Shown here: positions 39,874 to 49,476 of the stretch, in pieces
Layout of the letters: every line of letters starts with the position of its first letter
How positions within the stretch are numbered: the stretch's first letter is position 1
Assembly: GCA_029834535.1 (NCBI GenBank)
Contig: JAQMWT010000670.1
Coordinates: 310,001-374,000 of the forward strand
Reading direction: 5' to 3'
DNA from: Chrysophaeum taylorii
Lineage: Eukaryota; Sar; Pelagophyceae; Pelagomonadales; Pelagomonadaceae
Length of the DNA: 64,000 nt
Notes under the pieces: generated by a model
The model's input: the letters and a program-made list of their open reading frames with translations, nothing else
Told to the model about the DNA's origin: nothing
The model's database searches: none
Program-made: the position numbers and the translations under genes

Positions 39874-40263
39874 CTAATATCCGCCCTGCTGTTCGAGCAT
39901 GCAATCCAACTGGTCGCCGTCTTCCATGTCCAGGTCTTGCGGCGTCGAGGTGGGTTGGACGCGCTGGCCGTCGAACAAGAACCGGAGCGACCCAGGGGCT
40001 ACGCCCTTGCGCGACGAATAGGCTGTGAATACTTTCTCCAGCTTTGTTGTCTTTTTCACTTTAAAAAACCTGCGAAGAAGAACAACGCAAAATCGAGAAC
40101 TTTTAACACAAAAAAAAAAGCATACGTCTCTTCGCCCGTCTGGTCGCGAATTCGAATGTTCAGCGCGCCCTCGGTCGGCTTCTTGTCTGCGCACAAAAAA
40201 ATAAAAAACTCGATTGGACCGCTACCACAACACCGCGCCTTCGGTTTCCTCGGGTTCAGCCAT
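39874..40263 (-). CDS. SUMO: SUMO (small ubiquitin-like modifier), three exons
   Basis: I join exon 3 (39874-40069), exon 2 (40126-about 40186) and a probable exon 1 (40234-40263, MAEPEETEGA). The mature part reads KKPTEGALNIRIRDQTGEE, TFFKVKKTTKLEKVFTAYSS, RKGVAPGSLRFLFDGQRV and QPTSTPQDLDMEDGDQLDCM, and ends LEQQGGY. This is near-identical to canonical SUMO. The single Tyr after the conjugating Gly-Gly must be removed by a SENP/Ulp protease. The 56-bp intron 40070-40125 (GTATGC...TTCGCAG) is certain because it restores the fold. The first intron is less certain: phase requires an acceptor at ACAAG rather than the nearer GCGCAG, or a different exon 1. Confidence 0.9.
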
Positions 40264-41378
40264 CGCTCTATTCAAACAAACTCAACGGTACTCTCAACGG
40301 TCTACGACCTAACTGTTTCTTCTTCTTCTCTCTTACGACGGACTACCTACCACCCTGTGGTGTTGAGTGTACCACCGACAGCGACTGCTCATCAATCACG
40401 ACCTCGGCCACCATCAGGTGTCCTTAAGTCTAGCCTCGTGTTCAAGACCCTGACCACGCGTCGAATCGTATTCAATGCCGGAACTGGCCGTACATCTCGG
40501 GTGCTCGCGAGGCCTTACATTCCTTTCGACGACGACGACGACGCCTTCATCCATTCCGCCGACTCTCGCGACGACGCTACGCCCCTACTCAAAATCGCTC
40601 GCTCGCTCGCTCGCTCGCTCGCTCGCTCAACTTGCGCCGGCGGCGTTCCCGCCCGCCCGTGTGCCGGCCTCGATCAGACGCTGCGCCCAAAAATCACCCC
40701 AAACACGACAGACCCCAACACTCTCTAGCTCCGCTCCGCTGTGTGGTACGCGGTAAACGAGAAGAGCGCCGCGCATTGCGGCTCCAACGGTGTCGCGACA
40801 GGCACGGCACCTCACCGATGGTGACATCCTGCACGAACTATGCTCAGTCGCCCGATCGAGGTCCGCTCGGGTCGCCGCGGCTAGCCAACGTGCGGAATTG
40901 TGGCAGCGGGATTTGGTGCGGCAAATGGTACGGCTCGACATGCGATCCGTCTTCGGCGATGAAAGGGCCTTAGCTTCATCAACTGATCCATCGAGCTTCG
41001 TGTTGGCACCAGCCTCGCCGACGACGTACGTCGGCGCGTTTGTCGCGAACCAGGCCGTTGTCGCCCGAGGTGTAACAATCGGATCCACCCGCGGACGTCC
41101 AGTGCTCGCCATCTGCGCTTCCGCCATCCACACAAAAGAGGCTGGTGTAAACTTATGGACGAGAAAACGTGGTAAGTTCAACGCGAGCTAGACGCACTTC
41201 GTCGGGACGTGATCGGCTAATTTCGCGAGGCCTTCCGTTTCGCACATCTACGGCGCTCAATGATTCCGCGAGGTGATGATGGCTTCCAGGATGGGTGTCG
41301 AGAGCCTCATCTGTTCCCTGTTCTACCTGGATCTCAAACCGCGATCATCCGTCAGCTTTAGCCGGAAAAAAGTCTTGC

Positions 41379-41418
<40 letters not shown>

Positions 41419-42873
41419 CCCGAGCTCTAACTCCGATTAACTCCGAGTAAGTTGTGCAACGTGTGCATCGACAGCCTATCTCTCGCACTAGAACTTGGGT
41501 TGCGAGCGCAATATCGCCACCTGCGAGTCGACATCGAACCCAACGGCCTGGGTTCTCTGCCAGATGCACCCGTCTAAAGAACAAGGACGACGTCTGTGCT
41601 GCGCGTCGCGCTGCTCGTGCCGGCGACTGCTGAACAGCAGACACAGACGACGCGCGTAGACGCAGACACCGACATTTCATCTCTGCGTGATTTTTCCCGC
41701 CCGTTCCGAAAGCTTTTAGCACGCACCGCGAGAGCCACCGGACTGGAGTCGTCGTCGTCGCATTTCACCTTACCGGTCCCATGGCAGTCTTTTGTTTTGG
41801 AGGCACTGGTTGAGAACGAACGCTGAGCGGCGCAAACAACGATACTGCAAATAAGAATCACATCCCCGTAACCGCGCCGTATCTAGGAGGCGCGGACTAC
41901 GATGGACCAACAGTGGACAACACATCCGCAGTACGATCTCGGAGCAACGACTTGGTCGCGGCTCGCTGCTGCAGGTAAAATGGGGAAGTAGAGACAACAC
42001 TTCAAGGAGACAGACAGCGCGCGAAGGTTTTTTTTTTGTCGAAAGAGGTGTGAGCTGCAGAATTTTTTCTTATAGGGCTTCCGATCACTCGCCCCCCTTC
42101 CAAGCGCGGCCACTGCTGATGGTTTTTCGTGTCTTGTCGGCGACAGCGCGAAGGCGCTGCTAGTTCGCTGAGTACGCTGCGCCTATGTCGCACGCAGATT
42201 TTTGTATTAGACTAAACGACGAAGCCAAAAAAGTTGCTTTGAAACGAAAAATGCCGCCGATTGGGGACGCACGCGAGATAGAGCGTCTGGAGCGACGTCT
42301 TTTTCTGGAGGGCCTCCTCGAGGTGTGCCGCCTGTTCTTTGCGAGGCCGCGACCTCGGCGCCGAATCTGCTGTAGCTGCGCAAAAAAATCCAAAGACTAG
42401 ACGCGAAATTCAGCCCAGCAACGAAGAGTCGCCTTGGCACCCAAGATTGAGGAGGTTATAAACCTCATGCATAAGCCACGCCTCCTTACTCTTCTGATAC
42501 GTCACAGCGCGATATTCACGGAGAGCTTCATCACTTTATGTCACCTCGCGGACAATGTGTCTGCGTCTAATAGCCAACCGCAACCGCAGGCTACCCGCGT
42601 CGAAACAACCTGCAACCTCAGACTATATATCCGCATGCTGGACCGCCGCCAACGCAGGGGGTCTGCATCTTCTGGGCAACCGTGACCACCACCGAGCTTC
42701 ACATTAGCGCCTGCTTTTTCACCAAAGCCATTTCTCAATTGCAATGGGGGGTTCACAACTGCGGCACTTCCGTAGTAACTGCATTCTATTATTGCAATCG
42801 TGTAGGCACAGAATTCTTTCTCCACAAACGACACCAAAGAAAAGAGTGGAAGAGGTTCGCGCAAGTCTGATTG
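40264..42873. other. Repeat-rich intergenic region, no gene assigned
   Basis: It contains a (CTCG)n run at 40597-40628 and a (CAGA)n run at 41375-41418. A plus-strand frame of 133 codons at 40790-41191 (GDILHELCSVARSRSARVAA...) looks protein-like, and another of 71 codons lies at 42185-42400 (MSHADFCIRLNDEAKKVALK). I recognise neither and they have no supporting neighbours. Confidence 0.35.
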
Positions 42874-43896
42874 TCCTAACTACTAATCGACAGATGTTTG
42901 TCTGTTTGTTTGTTTGTCCCTCGATTTAGGGTAAGGATCAGGTAGGCGCGAGAGTAAGGGTCAGGTAGGCGCGAGAGCCAGACAGTGATCCTCCAAGCCG
43001 TCTACGGCGACCTCGCAGACTATTTCCACGACCCGCGGCGGCTCTTTTAGCCAGCGCGCCATTCTCACGCCCCGTTGAAACGATGTTGTCGATGCTGACA
43101 ACGCGCGCATGACTGCGGCCTTTTATTCCCGGAGACGAGGCGTCGGAGTTCTTTTCGGCTGACTAGGATGGGTCGGAAGACGACGCCTCGCTCTTTACAG
43201 TAGAGTTTTCAACTCCCTGACAACCAACGGCATGCTGACTTTGATCGCGAGCTTAAAGTCTTCGCAACCTCGACCCGTCGCACGGCCACTGCAACGGTAC
43301 CAGATACATGATCGATCGTGTCCTGTCACCGAGGCTCCTCCAACCTGTATCCCTTAAGGCCCGCCTACGCCAAACGATCAACAAGAGCCAGGGCCAGACG
43401 CCCCGCGAGGTCGGCGTCCTCTTGCCCAAGCCCGTCTTCTGCCACGTCCAGCTCTACGTGGCTCTCTGTCGATCGGCATCCCCGAGGATATACTCATCTG
43501 GGTCGACGACTCCACCCTACTCCACACGTGCTGCGCAATACCGATAAGCCCCCTCACGGCGTCTACATGCGCACTGTAGGTGAACTTATTGGGACCAGGT
43601 GAACTTACTGGGGTTGGAGATTGGGACTAGGTGAGCTGAGTGACCAGGTGAAACTGGGACCAGGAGAACATACTGGGGCTTTTAGAGTAAAGGGTTTTTA
43701 GAGTAAACTCAAAGGTTGGCGGCGCGTGCGGATCAAAGCAGCTTAGATTGGCGGAAGCGAGAGCGACGAGCTCAAAGGAGTTGGTGTGAGCTAGGTGAAC
43801 TTACTGACCAGGTGAACTTATATGAAACTTACTGGGATTAGGTGAACTTACTGGGGTTAGAGATTGGGACTAGGTGAACTTACTGGCCTGCACTTG
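42874..43896 (+). mobile_element. Helitron-like element, copy H5 (solo)
   Basis: This complete solo copy runs from TCCTAACTACTAATCGACAG (42874) to CCTGCACTTG (43896). It contains the tetranucleotide run TGTT/TGTC, then CGATTTAGGGTAAGGATCA. The helicase relic is spread over several frames: ILQAVYGDLADYF, FPGDEASEFFSAD, LRNLDPSHGHCNGTRYMI, TINKSQGQTPREVGV and VFCHVQLYVAL. The 3' array of GGTGAACTTACTGG units follows. The base after the 3' end is T, as in all other copies. It is a good reference copy for defining the family. Confidence 0.83.
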
Positions 43897-45175
43897 TCGT
43901 GTTTTAAGTCGGAAAAGTAAGGTTGTGCATTCGCCGCCGCCGCCGCTTCAGAGACCTTGCTGCTCTGGACGTTTGCTGTCATATTGCTCGTCGCTAGCCC
44001 TTCTCTCATCACAAAAACGCTTCTTTTTGTCCCACGAGACAGTGAAGATACCTTCTTCAATAATTCTGTTTTTAAAATTTCCGGATACTATTTCTGAAAC
44101 CACCAGAGACGGTGGAAAAGCACTCACTGTCTTCTTCGGACCACGACCGCGGAGTAAACTGCGACCGTACGTCGACCGCTGGCTGTCTGCACCTGCTGAT
44201 CACCTGTGCCCAATGGTCATCCGCAACAACCGCAGACAATACGCATCTGCAGGTCACCTGATTTGAAGACACTTGCGATCACGGCCAAAATCCTTGGGTC
44301 GGTAACGTTTTTTGCAAACCGCATCCATGAGCTGCCTTGCCACCACTGCGCGACTCTTGACATCGGCCGTGCGCAAAGAGACGAGTCTCGCTCGTCGCTC
44401 TAATCGTCGAGACTCAAGAGTAGGTTATTCGCCCGCAGGGCACCACCGCAGCTTCCGGCCCGCAAAGTGGTGACCAATGAAATCAACACGGCGAAACATG
44501 CCTGGCGGGATCGGAGCATCACGTCAGTGTCAACTATGGCCTGGGAAGAAAACGGCGAGGTGCCGCACAGACAAAGGGAACTGAGCGACATCCAAGAGAA
44601 AGCTGATTAAGAGGATCGGGAGAAAGCATTGACAATGAAGCAGACGAGAAGAGGACAAGGGCGCACGGCAAACGAGAGATCAGCAGCAGTGAATTAGAAA
44701 AACAAGATAGCAGGGTCAGGGGCACAGATACCGTCGAGGCGGAATCACACAGCAGTACCAGATGGCGTTGAGACCAGGGATTACAGCCCAGAGAACGTTA
44801 AAGGAGAAAGCGGAATCAGCGGCGCGACGCCCAGTTGCAGCACAGACGCGAAGTAAGTAGAGAAATGATAAGCGTAAGAGCACGTTGACCAATAGGTCGA
44901 AGACAGCATGATGGCTTTCCCGCTCGGAAGAATAAGCAGCACGCAGACGTGCGATAAAGTTTGGTGGAAGCAGTGCCGATGATCGAAGTATAGGCACTAG
45001 GAAGTATGGATTATCCTGGATGTCGAGCAAAGACCACAGGTCATAAAGTGCTTTGGCGCAGTGAACAACGCTCTTGAACACGCTCGCGAGGACGATAAAA
45101 AAAAGCAACAAGTGCTCAAGATGATGCGCTACTCCTAGTCGCAAGTTATTAGTTGTGCTGTGAGATTAACCCCTG

Positions 45176-45176
45176 C

Positions 45177-45259
<83 letters not shown>
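45176..45259. repeat. (TCTG)n microsatellite, about 20 units
   Basis: An uninterrupted TCTG tract. The same motif family (TCTG/TTTG) forms the short run at the 5' end of every Helitron copy, but no Helitron sequence flanks this tract. Confidence 0.95.
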
Positions 45260-45412
45260 ATCGGATATCAATGGATATCTATGCAGGGAGGTGCACATTG
45301 GGCACTTGCAAGAACACCGCCCTCTCGCTGGGATACGTAGTAGTTGAAGCTTCTTCGTTACCGAAAGGAAATTGATCCGGGCAATCAATCCACAGTACGT
45401 ATTGCGCGCGGT

Positions 45413-45459
45413 GAACGAACGAACGAACGAACGAACGAACGAACGAACGAACGAACGAG
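45413..45459. repeat. (GAAC)n microsatellite
   Basis: About eleven GAAC units. The minus-strand frame through it gives a meaningless FVRS repeat. Confidence 0.95.
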
Positions 45460-45684
45460 CTTGCTTGTTTTGTTGTTTGTTGCCGGCGACAGTTTATTCT
45501 TGAAAGCCATGGTTGCTGTTGCTAGGTTGTTGCAACTCTCAGGACCTGTCGTCTTCGTGCCACACACTCGTTGAATCGCGCGCAGGTTTGAGTGAGAGTT
45601 GGAATGAGCGGCGACCGGCGAATGTGGTGAGGAGGCGTTTGCAGGGAGGGTAAGGAAGAATGCGCGAGTACTTAAGAGTTCGCG

Positions 45685-46707
45685 ATGGAGCGTGAGCTCG
45701 CTCTTCTCGCGTCGAGGGCGCGCAGCCCGCGCGCGGTCGAGCTGTGGCGGCGTGTCGTGGCCGCCAATCCCCAGGACACCGCAGCGCGGTGCAATCTTGC
45801 CGCCCTGCTTCCTCCGGAGGAAGCCGTGGAAGCGTATGAGGCAGTTGTGTTGATGTCGCCGCCTGAAGATCAACTCGAAGCGTGCCATTCGAATCTTGCC
45901 GGGCTATACGTCCGGCTCGGGCAACCTGCGAGGGCCCTCGAGCACTGCGTGGGGGGGCGCGAAGGGCGCTACAACCAGAACGTTGCCTTGCGGCAGCTGG
46001 GCCGACAAGCGGAGGCGGTAGACGCGAGTTGGGAGTTTGTTGGCAGACCAAAGGCGCTCGTCGGACGGACTGTCGTGTGCGTCAAGTGGGGCAAAAAGTA
46101 CGACGCGGGCTACGTGAATCGGCTGTATAGAGCCGTCAGTAGACACACGGACGCGACGAGATTTGTTTGCTTTACGGACGACGCGCGCGACGTAGACGCC
46201 GAGTGCAAAGAACTGCCGCCGCAGCGCTTTTTGAGGGGCTGGTGGCTCAAGGCTTACCTTTTTAGTTCGGAGGCAGGACTCGAGGGCCGCGTGCTTTATG
46301 TTGACCTGGATACGGTCGTGCTCGGGCCTCTCGACGAGTTTTTTGAGGTCAAGACGTCCTCCGCGTGCGTGCTCGGGACTGACAGCCTCGCGAACGAGAG
46401 GCGCGACGGTGGGTACAACTCGAGTCTCATGTTGTGGGTCGCCGGCAATTTTGGGGGCCTTATTTACGACTTGCTCTCGGAAGACTTCTTCGCTACCCTC
46501 GCGAACGCCGTCTACAAGTTCGACCATTGGCTCGAAATGCTCTTCGATGATCTCCCGACATTCCAGGACCGTCTCCCTGGCCGCGTTGTGGACTACGTGG
46601 AAGACCGGCTCCCGCCCGCGGGGGCCTCCATCGTCGTCTTCCCCCTCCACCCCAAGCCCCACGATCTCGTCGACCAAGTTTCCTGGGTCCGTGACAACTG
46701 GCGATAG
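45685..46707 (+). CDS. TPR-glycosyltransferase fusion (DxD, GT-A type)
   Basis: The gene encodes 340 aa. Residues 5-115 form two to three TPR-like helix pairs (AVELWRRVVAANPQDTAARC, ACHSNLAGLYVRLGQPARAL). Residues 125-335 look like a GT-A glycosyltransferase. They start TVVCVKWGKKYDAGYVNRLY, continue RFVCFTDDARDVDAECKELP, and carry the metal-binding DLD in VLYVDLDTVVLGPLDEFF (about 207-209). GGYNSSLMLWVAGNFG and PHDLVDQVSWVRDNW follow. The pattern resembles GT8/Anp1-like transferases of bacteria and algae that use nucleotide sugars; the acceptor is unknown. No signal peptide or membrane anchor is visible, so it may act in the cytosol. The cellulase gene follows 161 bp downstream on the same strand. 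Confidence 0.82.
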   Translation: MERELALLASRARSPRAVELWRRVVAANPQDTAARCNLAALLPPEEAVEAYEAVVLMSPPEDQLEACHSNLAGLYVRLGQPARALEHCVGGREGRYNQNVALRQLGRQAEAVDASWEFVGRPKALVGRTVVCVKWGKKYDAGYVNRLYRAVSRHTDATRFVCFTDDARDVDAECKELPPQRFLRGWWLKAYLFSSEAGLEGRVLYVDLDTVVLGPLDEFFEVKTSSACVLGTDSLANERRDGGYNSSLMLWVAGNFGGLIYDLLSEDFFATLANAVYKFDHWLEMLFDDLPTFQDRLPGRVVDYVEDRLPPAGASIVVFPLHPKPHDLVDQVSWVRDNWR

Positions 46708-46868
46708 AAGAATAAAGTTCGCGCAAAACGATTTAATAATTTGCAGCGAAAATTTTCTTGTTATTATTTGCTTCAGACGTCAACAACAGACAGACAGCAA
46801 TATCCTAAATTTTAAGCAGCAGCAGCAGCAGTACAAGTGCAAAGAAGAAGAAGAAGAAGAAGAAGAAG

Positions 46869-48218
46869 ATGATGATGGTGATGATGCGGTGGTGGTGGTT
46901 GCTGGTTGCCGCGCGCGTCGCGGGACAGGCGTGCTGTCGGAGCGGGACGACCTGCGCGACGTGCGCCGACATCGCGCCGTTGTGCGAGTTCGGCGCCGCG
47001 AACGCGACCGAGTGCACATCCGTGGGGTATGTCTGGTGCGAAGGCGTCGATGTGCCCGAGCCATCCGGTGAGTGTTGCGACTTTGTGGACCCCGATGGTC
47101 TCTGCGGAACCTTTGTCGCCGAGGGAGGCTACTGCACCTATTCCCAAAAGTGTTGCGAGGAGGACTGCGGGTTGTCGTGGTATAAAAACGAGGGCACGCC
47201 GACGTACGCGCCGACCGCGGCGCCAATCGCAGCCCCAACCATCACGCCAATGCCGACCGCGACGTTCGCGCCGACGCGACTCGCACCCGTGGAAAAGTGG
47301 GGGGCTCTTCGCGTGGACGGGACGAGAATCGCGAGCAACGCGACGGGCGCGCCGGTCCAGCTCGCGGGCGTCAGCCTCTACTGGTCGAACTTTGGGTGGG
47401 AAGGCGAGGACTTTTACACCGCCGGGACCATCGCCTCGCTCGCGCAATGGCCGGGCTTGAGCGTGGTCCGCGCCGCGATGGGCGTGGAAGACGAGTCGGG
47501 GTATCTCGACCTACCCGACTACAACAAACGACTGGTCGAGATCGTCGTGGAAGCGGCGATCGAAAATGGTATTTACGTGATTATCGACTGGCATTCCCAC
47601 GAAGCAGAAAACTATCCGGAAGCCGCGAAGAATTTCTTCGCCGAAATGGCCACGGCCTACGGCGGGTATCCGAACGTGATATTCGAAATATACAACGAAC
47701 CAGAGCCTCTGGAAAACAGAACGTGGGAAGTCATCAAAGCGCACTGCGAGGACGTCCTGGCTGTTATTCGACCCATTTCCGACAATCTCGCCATTGTCGG
47801 GACGCGACGCTGGGGGCAATATCCGAACGAATCTGCCGCGGATCCCGTCGACGACGTCAACGTCGCTTATAGCGTCCATTTCTACGCCGGGTGGGAAGGC
47901 CACGACGACATCAAAGATGCTGTTCACGAGGCTGTCGAGTTGGGGGCACCGATTTTTGCGTCCGAGTGGGGCCAAGGGTGCCCCCACATCGCGTGCGACC
48001 TCGACCGAAATAATACCGAATCCTGGATCGGCATCATGGACGACTACCAGATTTCCTGGGTGAACTGGGTCCTCAACGACAAGTCCGACGTCATCGACGA
48101 CACCCTCTCCATCTTTCTTCCGGGTGTCGACCCGGTCGGGCCCTGGGACGACGACGACGCCGACTATACCGACGCGGGAAAGTACACCAAGAGCCTCATC
48201 GCTCGTTATGCTACGTAG
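46869..48218 (+). CDS. Secreted GH5 endoglucanase (cellulase) with Cys-rich N-terminal module
   Basis: The gene encodes 449 aa. A signal peptide (RWWWLLVAARVAGQ) is followed by a Cys-rich module at residues 22-100 with 12 or more Cys. A PT-rich linker at 111-137 comes next, then a GH5 catalytic domain. Catalytic residues are the acid/base E277 in IFEIYNEPE and the nucleophile E366 in PIFASEWG. Supporting residues are the H337/Y339 pair (VHFYA) and WHSHE after strand 4. GH5 enzymes cut beta-1,4-glucans. The Cys-rich module is where fungal enzymes carry a cellulose-binding domain, so it may bind wall polysaccharide. The start could be M1 or M6 of the MMMVMM run. The 3' end overlaps the MgtE gene by 13 bp. 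Confidence 0.92.
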   Translation: MMMVMMRWWWLLVAARVAGQACCRSGTTCATCADIAPLCEFGAANATECTSVGYVWCEGVDVPEPSGECCDFVDPDGLCGTFVAEGGYCTYSQKCCEEDCGLSWYKNEGTPTYAPTAAPIAAPTITPMPTATFAPTRLAPVEKWGALRVDGTRIASNATGAPVQLAGVSLYWSNFGWEGEDFYTAGTIASLAQWPGLSVVRAAMGVEDESGYLDLPDYNKRLVEIVVEAAIENGIYVIIDWHSHEAENYPEAAKNFFAEMATAYGGYPNVIFEIYNEPEPLENRTWEVIKAHCEDVLAVIRPISDNLAIVGTRRWGQYPNESAADPVDDVNVAYSVHFYAGWEGHDDIKDAVHEAVELGAPIFASEWGQGCPHIACDLDRNNTESWIGIMDDYQISWVNWVLNDKSDVIDDTLSIFLPGVDPVGPWDDDDADYTDAGKYTKSLIARYAT

Positions 48219-48979
48219 AGAGATAAAGATATGGAGTCGTCGAAAATCGTCGTCGTCGGTGCCAGGTCGAGGAGAAGGTGGGAGATGGAGCAGGTGAGGA
48301 GCACGCCGGTGATGTCCATGATGACTTGGATCGAGGTCGCCGCGTTCGACGGTCCCGCGCCAATCTTGTCGAGCAACACCGGGAGCGCCGCTCCGATGAT
48401 CACGGATATAAAAATAATACAAAACAACGACACGGTTATTGCGACCGCTTCTTGCGACGAACCCGAAAAAACGACGACCCGACCAAACCCGATCAGCGAT
48501 ATTCCCGAGCTCAGAAAAAAGGCCATCCTCGCTTCCGTCGCGATCGCTCGTCGCGGATCGTCGAGATCGTTCAAAGCTAAGGAACGAATAACCCGCACCG
48601 AGGCTTGATTGCCCGCGTTTCCGCCGGCGCCGACTAACATCGTCAGAAAGAAAACGACGGTCGGGTGCGCCGCGATGGTGTCGGTGTAGGCCTCCAGCAC
48701 GAAGCTACTGAGGCTCTGGAACACTAATAGTCCAGCGAGCCACGTCCCTCGGCTTCGGAGTGTGGGCCAGAAGTCGTCGTCGCCGCGCTCGGCCTTCTTC
48801 TGCGACGACGGAAGCCCCAAAGCGAGAACCTTCTGTCTCTCCATGTTTGCCTCGAGCTTGGCCCGCAGCTCGCGCCGTTCGGCTTCGAGCGACAGCAGCT
48901 CGTCGTACGAATGTAACGGTCGACACCACCGCCGCCGCAGGCTCAGCAGCGAACATACGAAACATGACGATACGCGCAT
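48206..48979 (-). CDS. MgtE/SLC41-type divalent cation transporter, membrane domain
   Basis: The gene encodes 257 aa. After about 80 residues of N-terminal sequence with an Arg/Cys-rich start and a coiled coil, the protein has the MgtE membrane domain. It includes TMLVGAGGNAGNQASVRVIR (the signature GGNAGNQ at 119-125) and GAALPVLLDKIGAGPSNAAT, followed by MDITGVLLTCSISHLLL. Five hydrophobic segments are seen, as in a single MgtE repeat. It has no cytosolic N or CBS domains, so the usual magnesium gate of bacterial MgtE is absent. The N-terminus may target an organelle. It is expected to carry Mg2+ or a related cation. It converges on the GH5 gene with a 13-bp overlap of coding ends. Confidence 0.85.
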   Translation of the reverse strand: MRVSSCFVCSLLSLRRRWCRPLHSYDELLSLEAERRELRAKLEANMERQKVLALGLPSSQKKAERGDDDFWPTLRSRGTWLAGLLVFQSLSSFVLEAYTDTIAAHPTVVFFLTMLVGAGGNAGNQASVRVIRSLALNDLDDPRRAIATEARMAFFLSSGISLIGFGRVVVFSGSSQEAVAITVSLFCIIFISVIIGAALPVLLDKIGAGPSNAATSIQVIMDITGVLLTCSISHLLLDLAPTTTIFDDSISLSLYVA

Positions 48980-49476
48980 CCTTCCTTGCTTTTGCTTGCT
49001 TGCTTACCCTCTGAATCGAGTCAAGCGTCTCAAGCTGTGTTTCGTCCAAAAGATGCTGCTGCTGATGATGCCAAAACAAAAAGTAATAATAAGAACGAAG
49101 AATTCATGCTATTCATTCCGTGCACCTGCTTGTTAACTACAAAAGCCGTCAAGCAGGAACTGCCACAGGAGCGTCGTGATGCTCAATCTCCAACATCAGC
49201 TCGAAAACGCGGATCGCGGCTGGAAGAAGGGGGAACAACTGCCGACGCGACTGAAGATAGCAGTGTCGTGAGCATAGCATGAACACAAACATGGGTCCCT
49301 CCCTCCTAAATAATGCTTGGCTTTTTTTTTGACATGCTAATATACGATCGGCGTTTTGCCGAAACTCCTCATATCATCCGGAGCTGCCGCGTCGATCGAG
49401 CCATAATTATCGGCATTTGTTTTTCGTCGGTCGCTGACATTTATTTAATTAATTTCGCTGTCTCTCGTTGTGGTAT
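48980..49476. other. Intergenic, no gene seen
   Basis: About 500 bp between the MgtE start and the FKBP stop. It is AT-richer, with poly-T at 49322-49330. It must contain the MgtE promoter and the FKBP 3' UTR. Confidence 0.5.

Larger units (their letters stand above)
43897..45684. other. Intergenic with long tetranucleotide repeats
   Basis: A (TCTG)n run of about 20 units at 45176-45259 and a (GAAC)n run at 45413-45459 dominate. A minus-strand frame of 142 codons at 44716-45144 is hydrophobic and Leu-rich (FHLLHALYDLW-like segments) and GC-poor relative to the islands. I cannot name it and treat it as possible decayed coding DNA. Confidence 0.35.
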
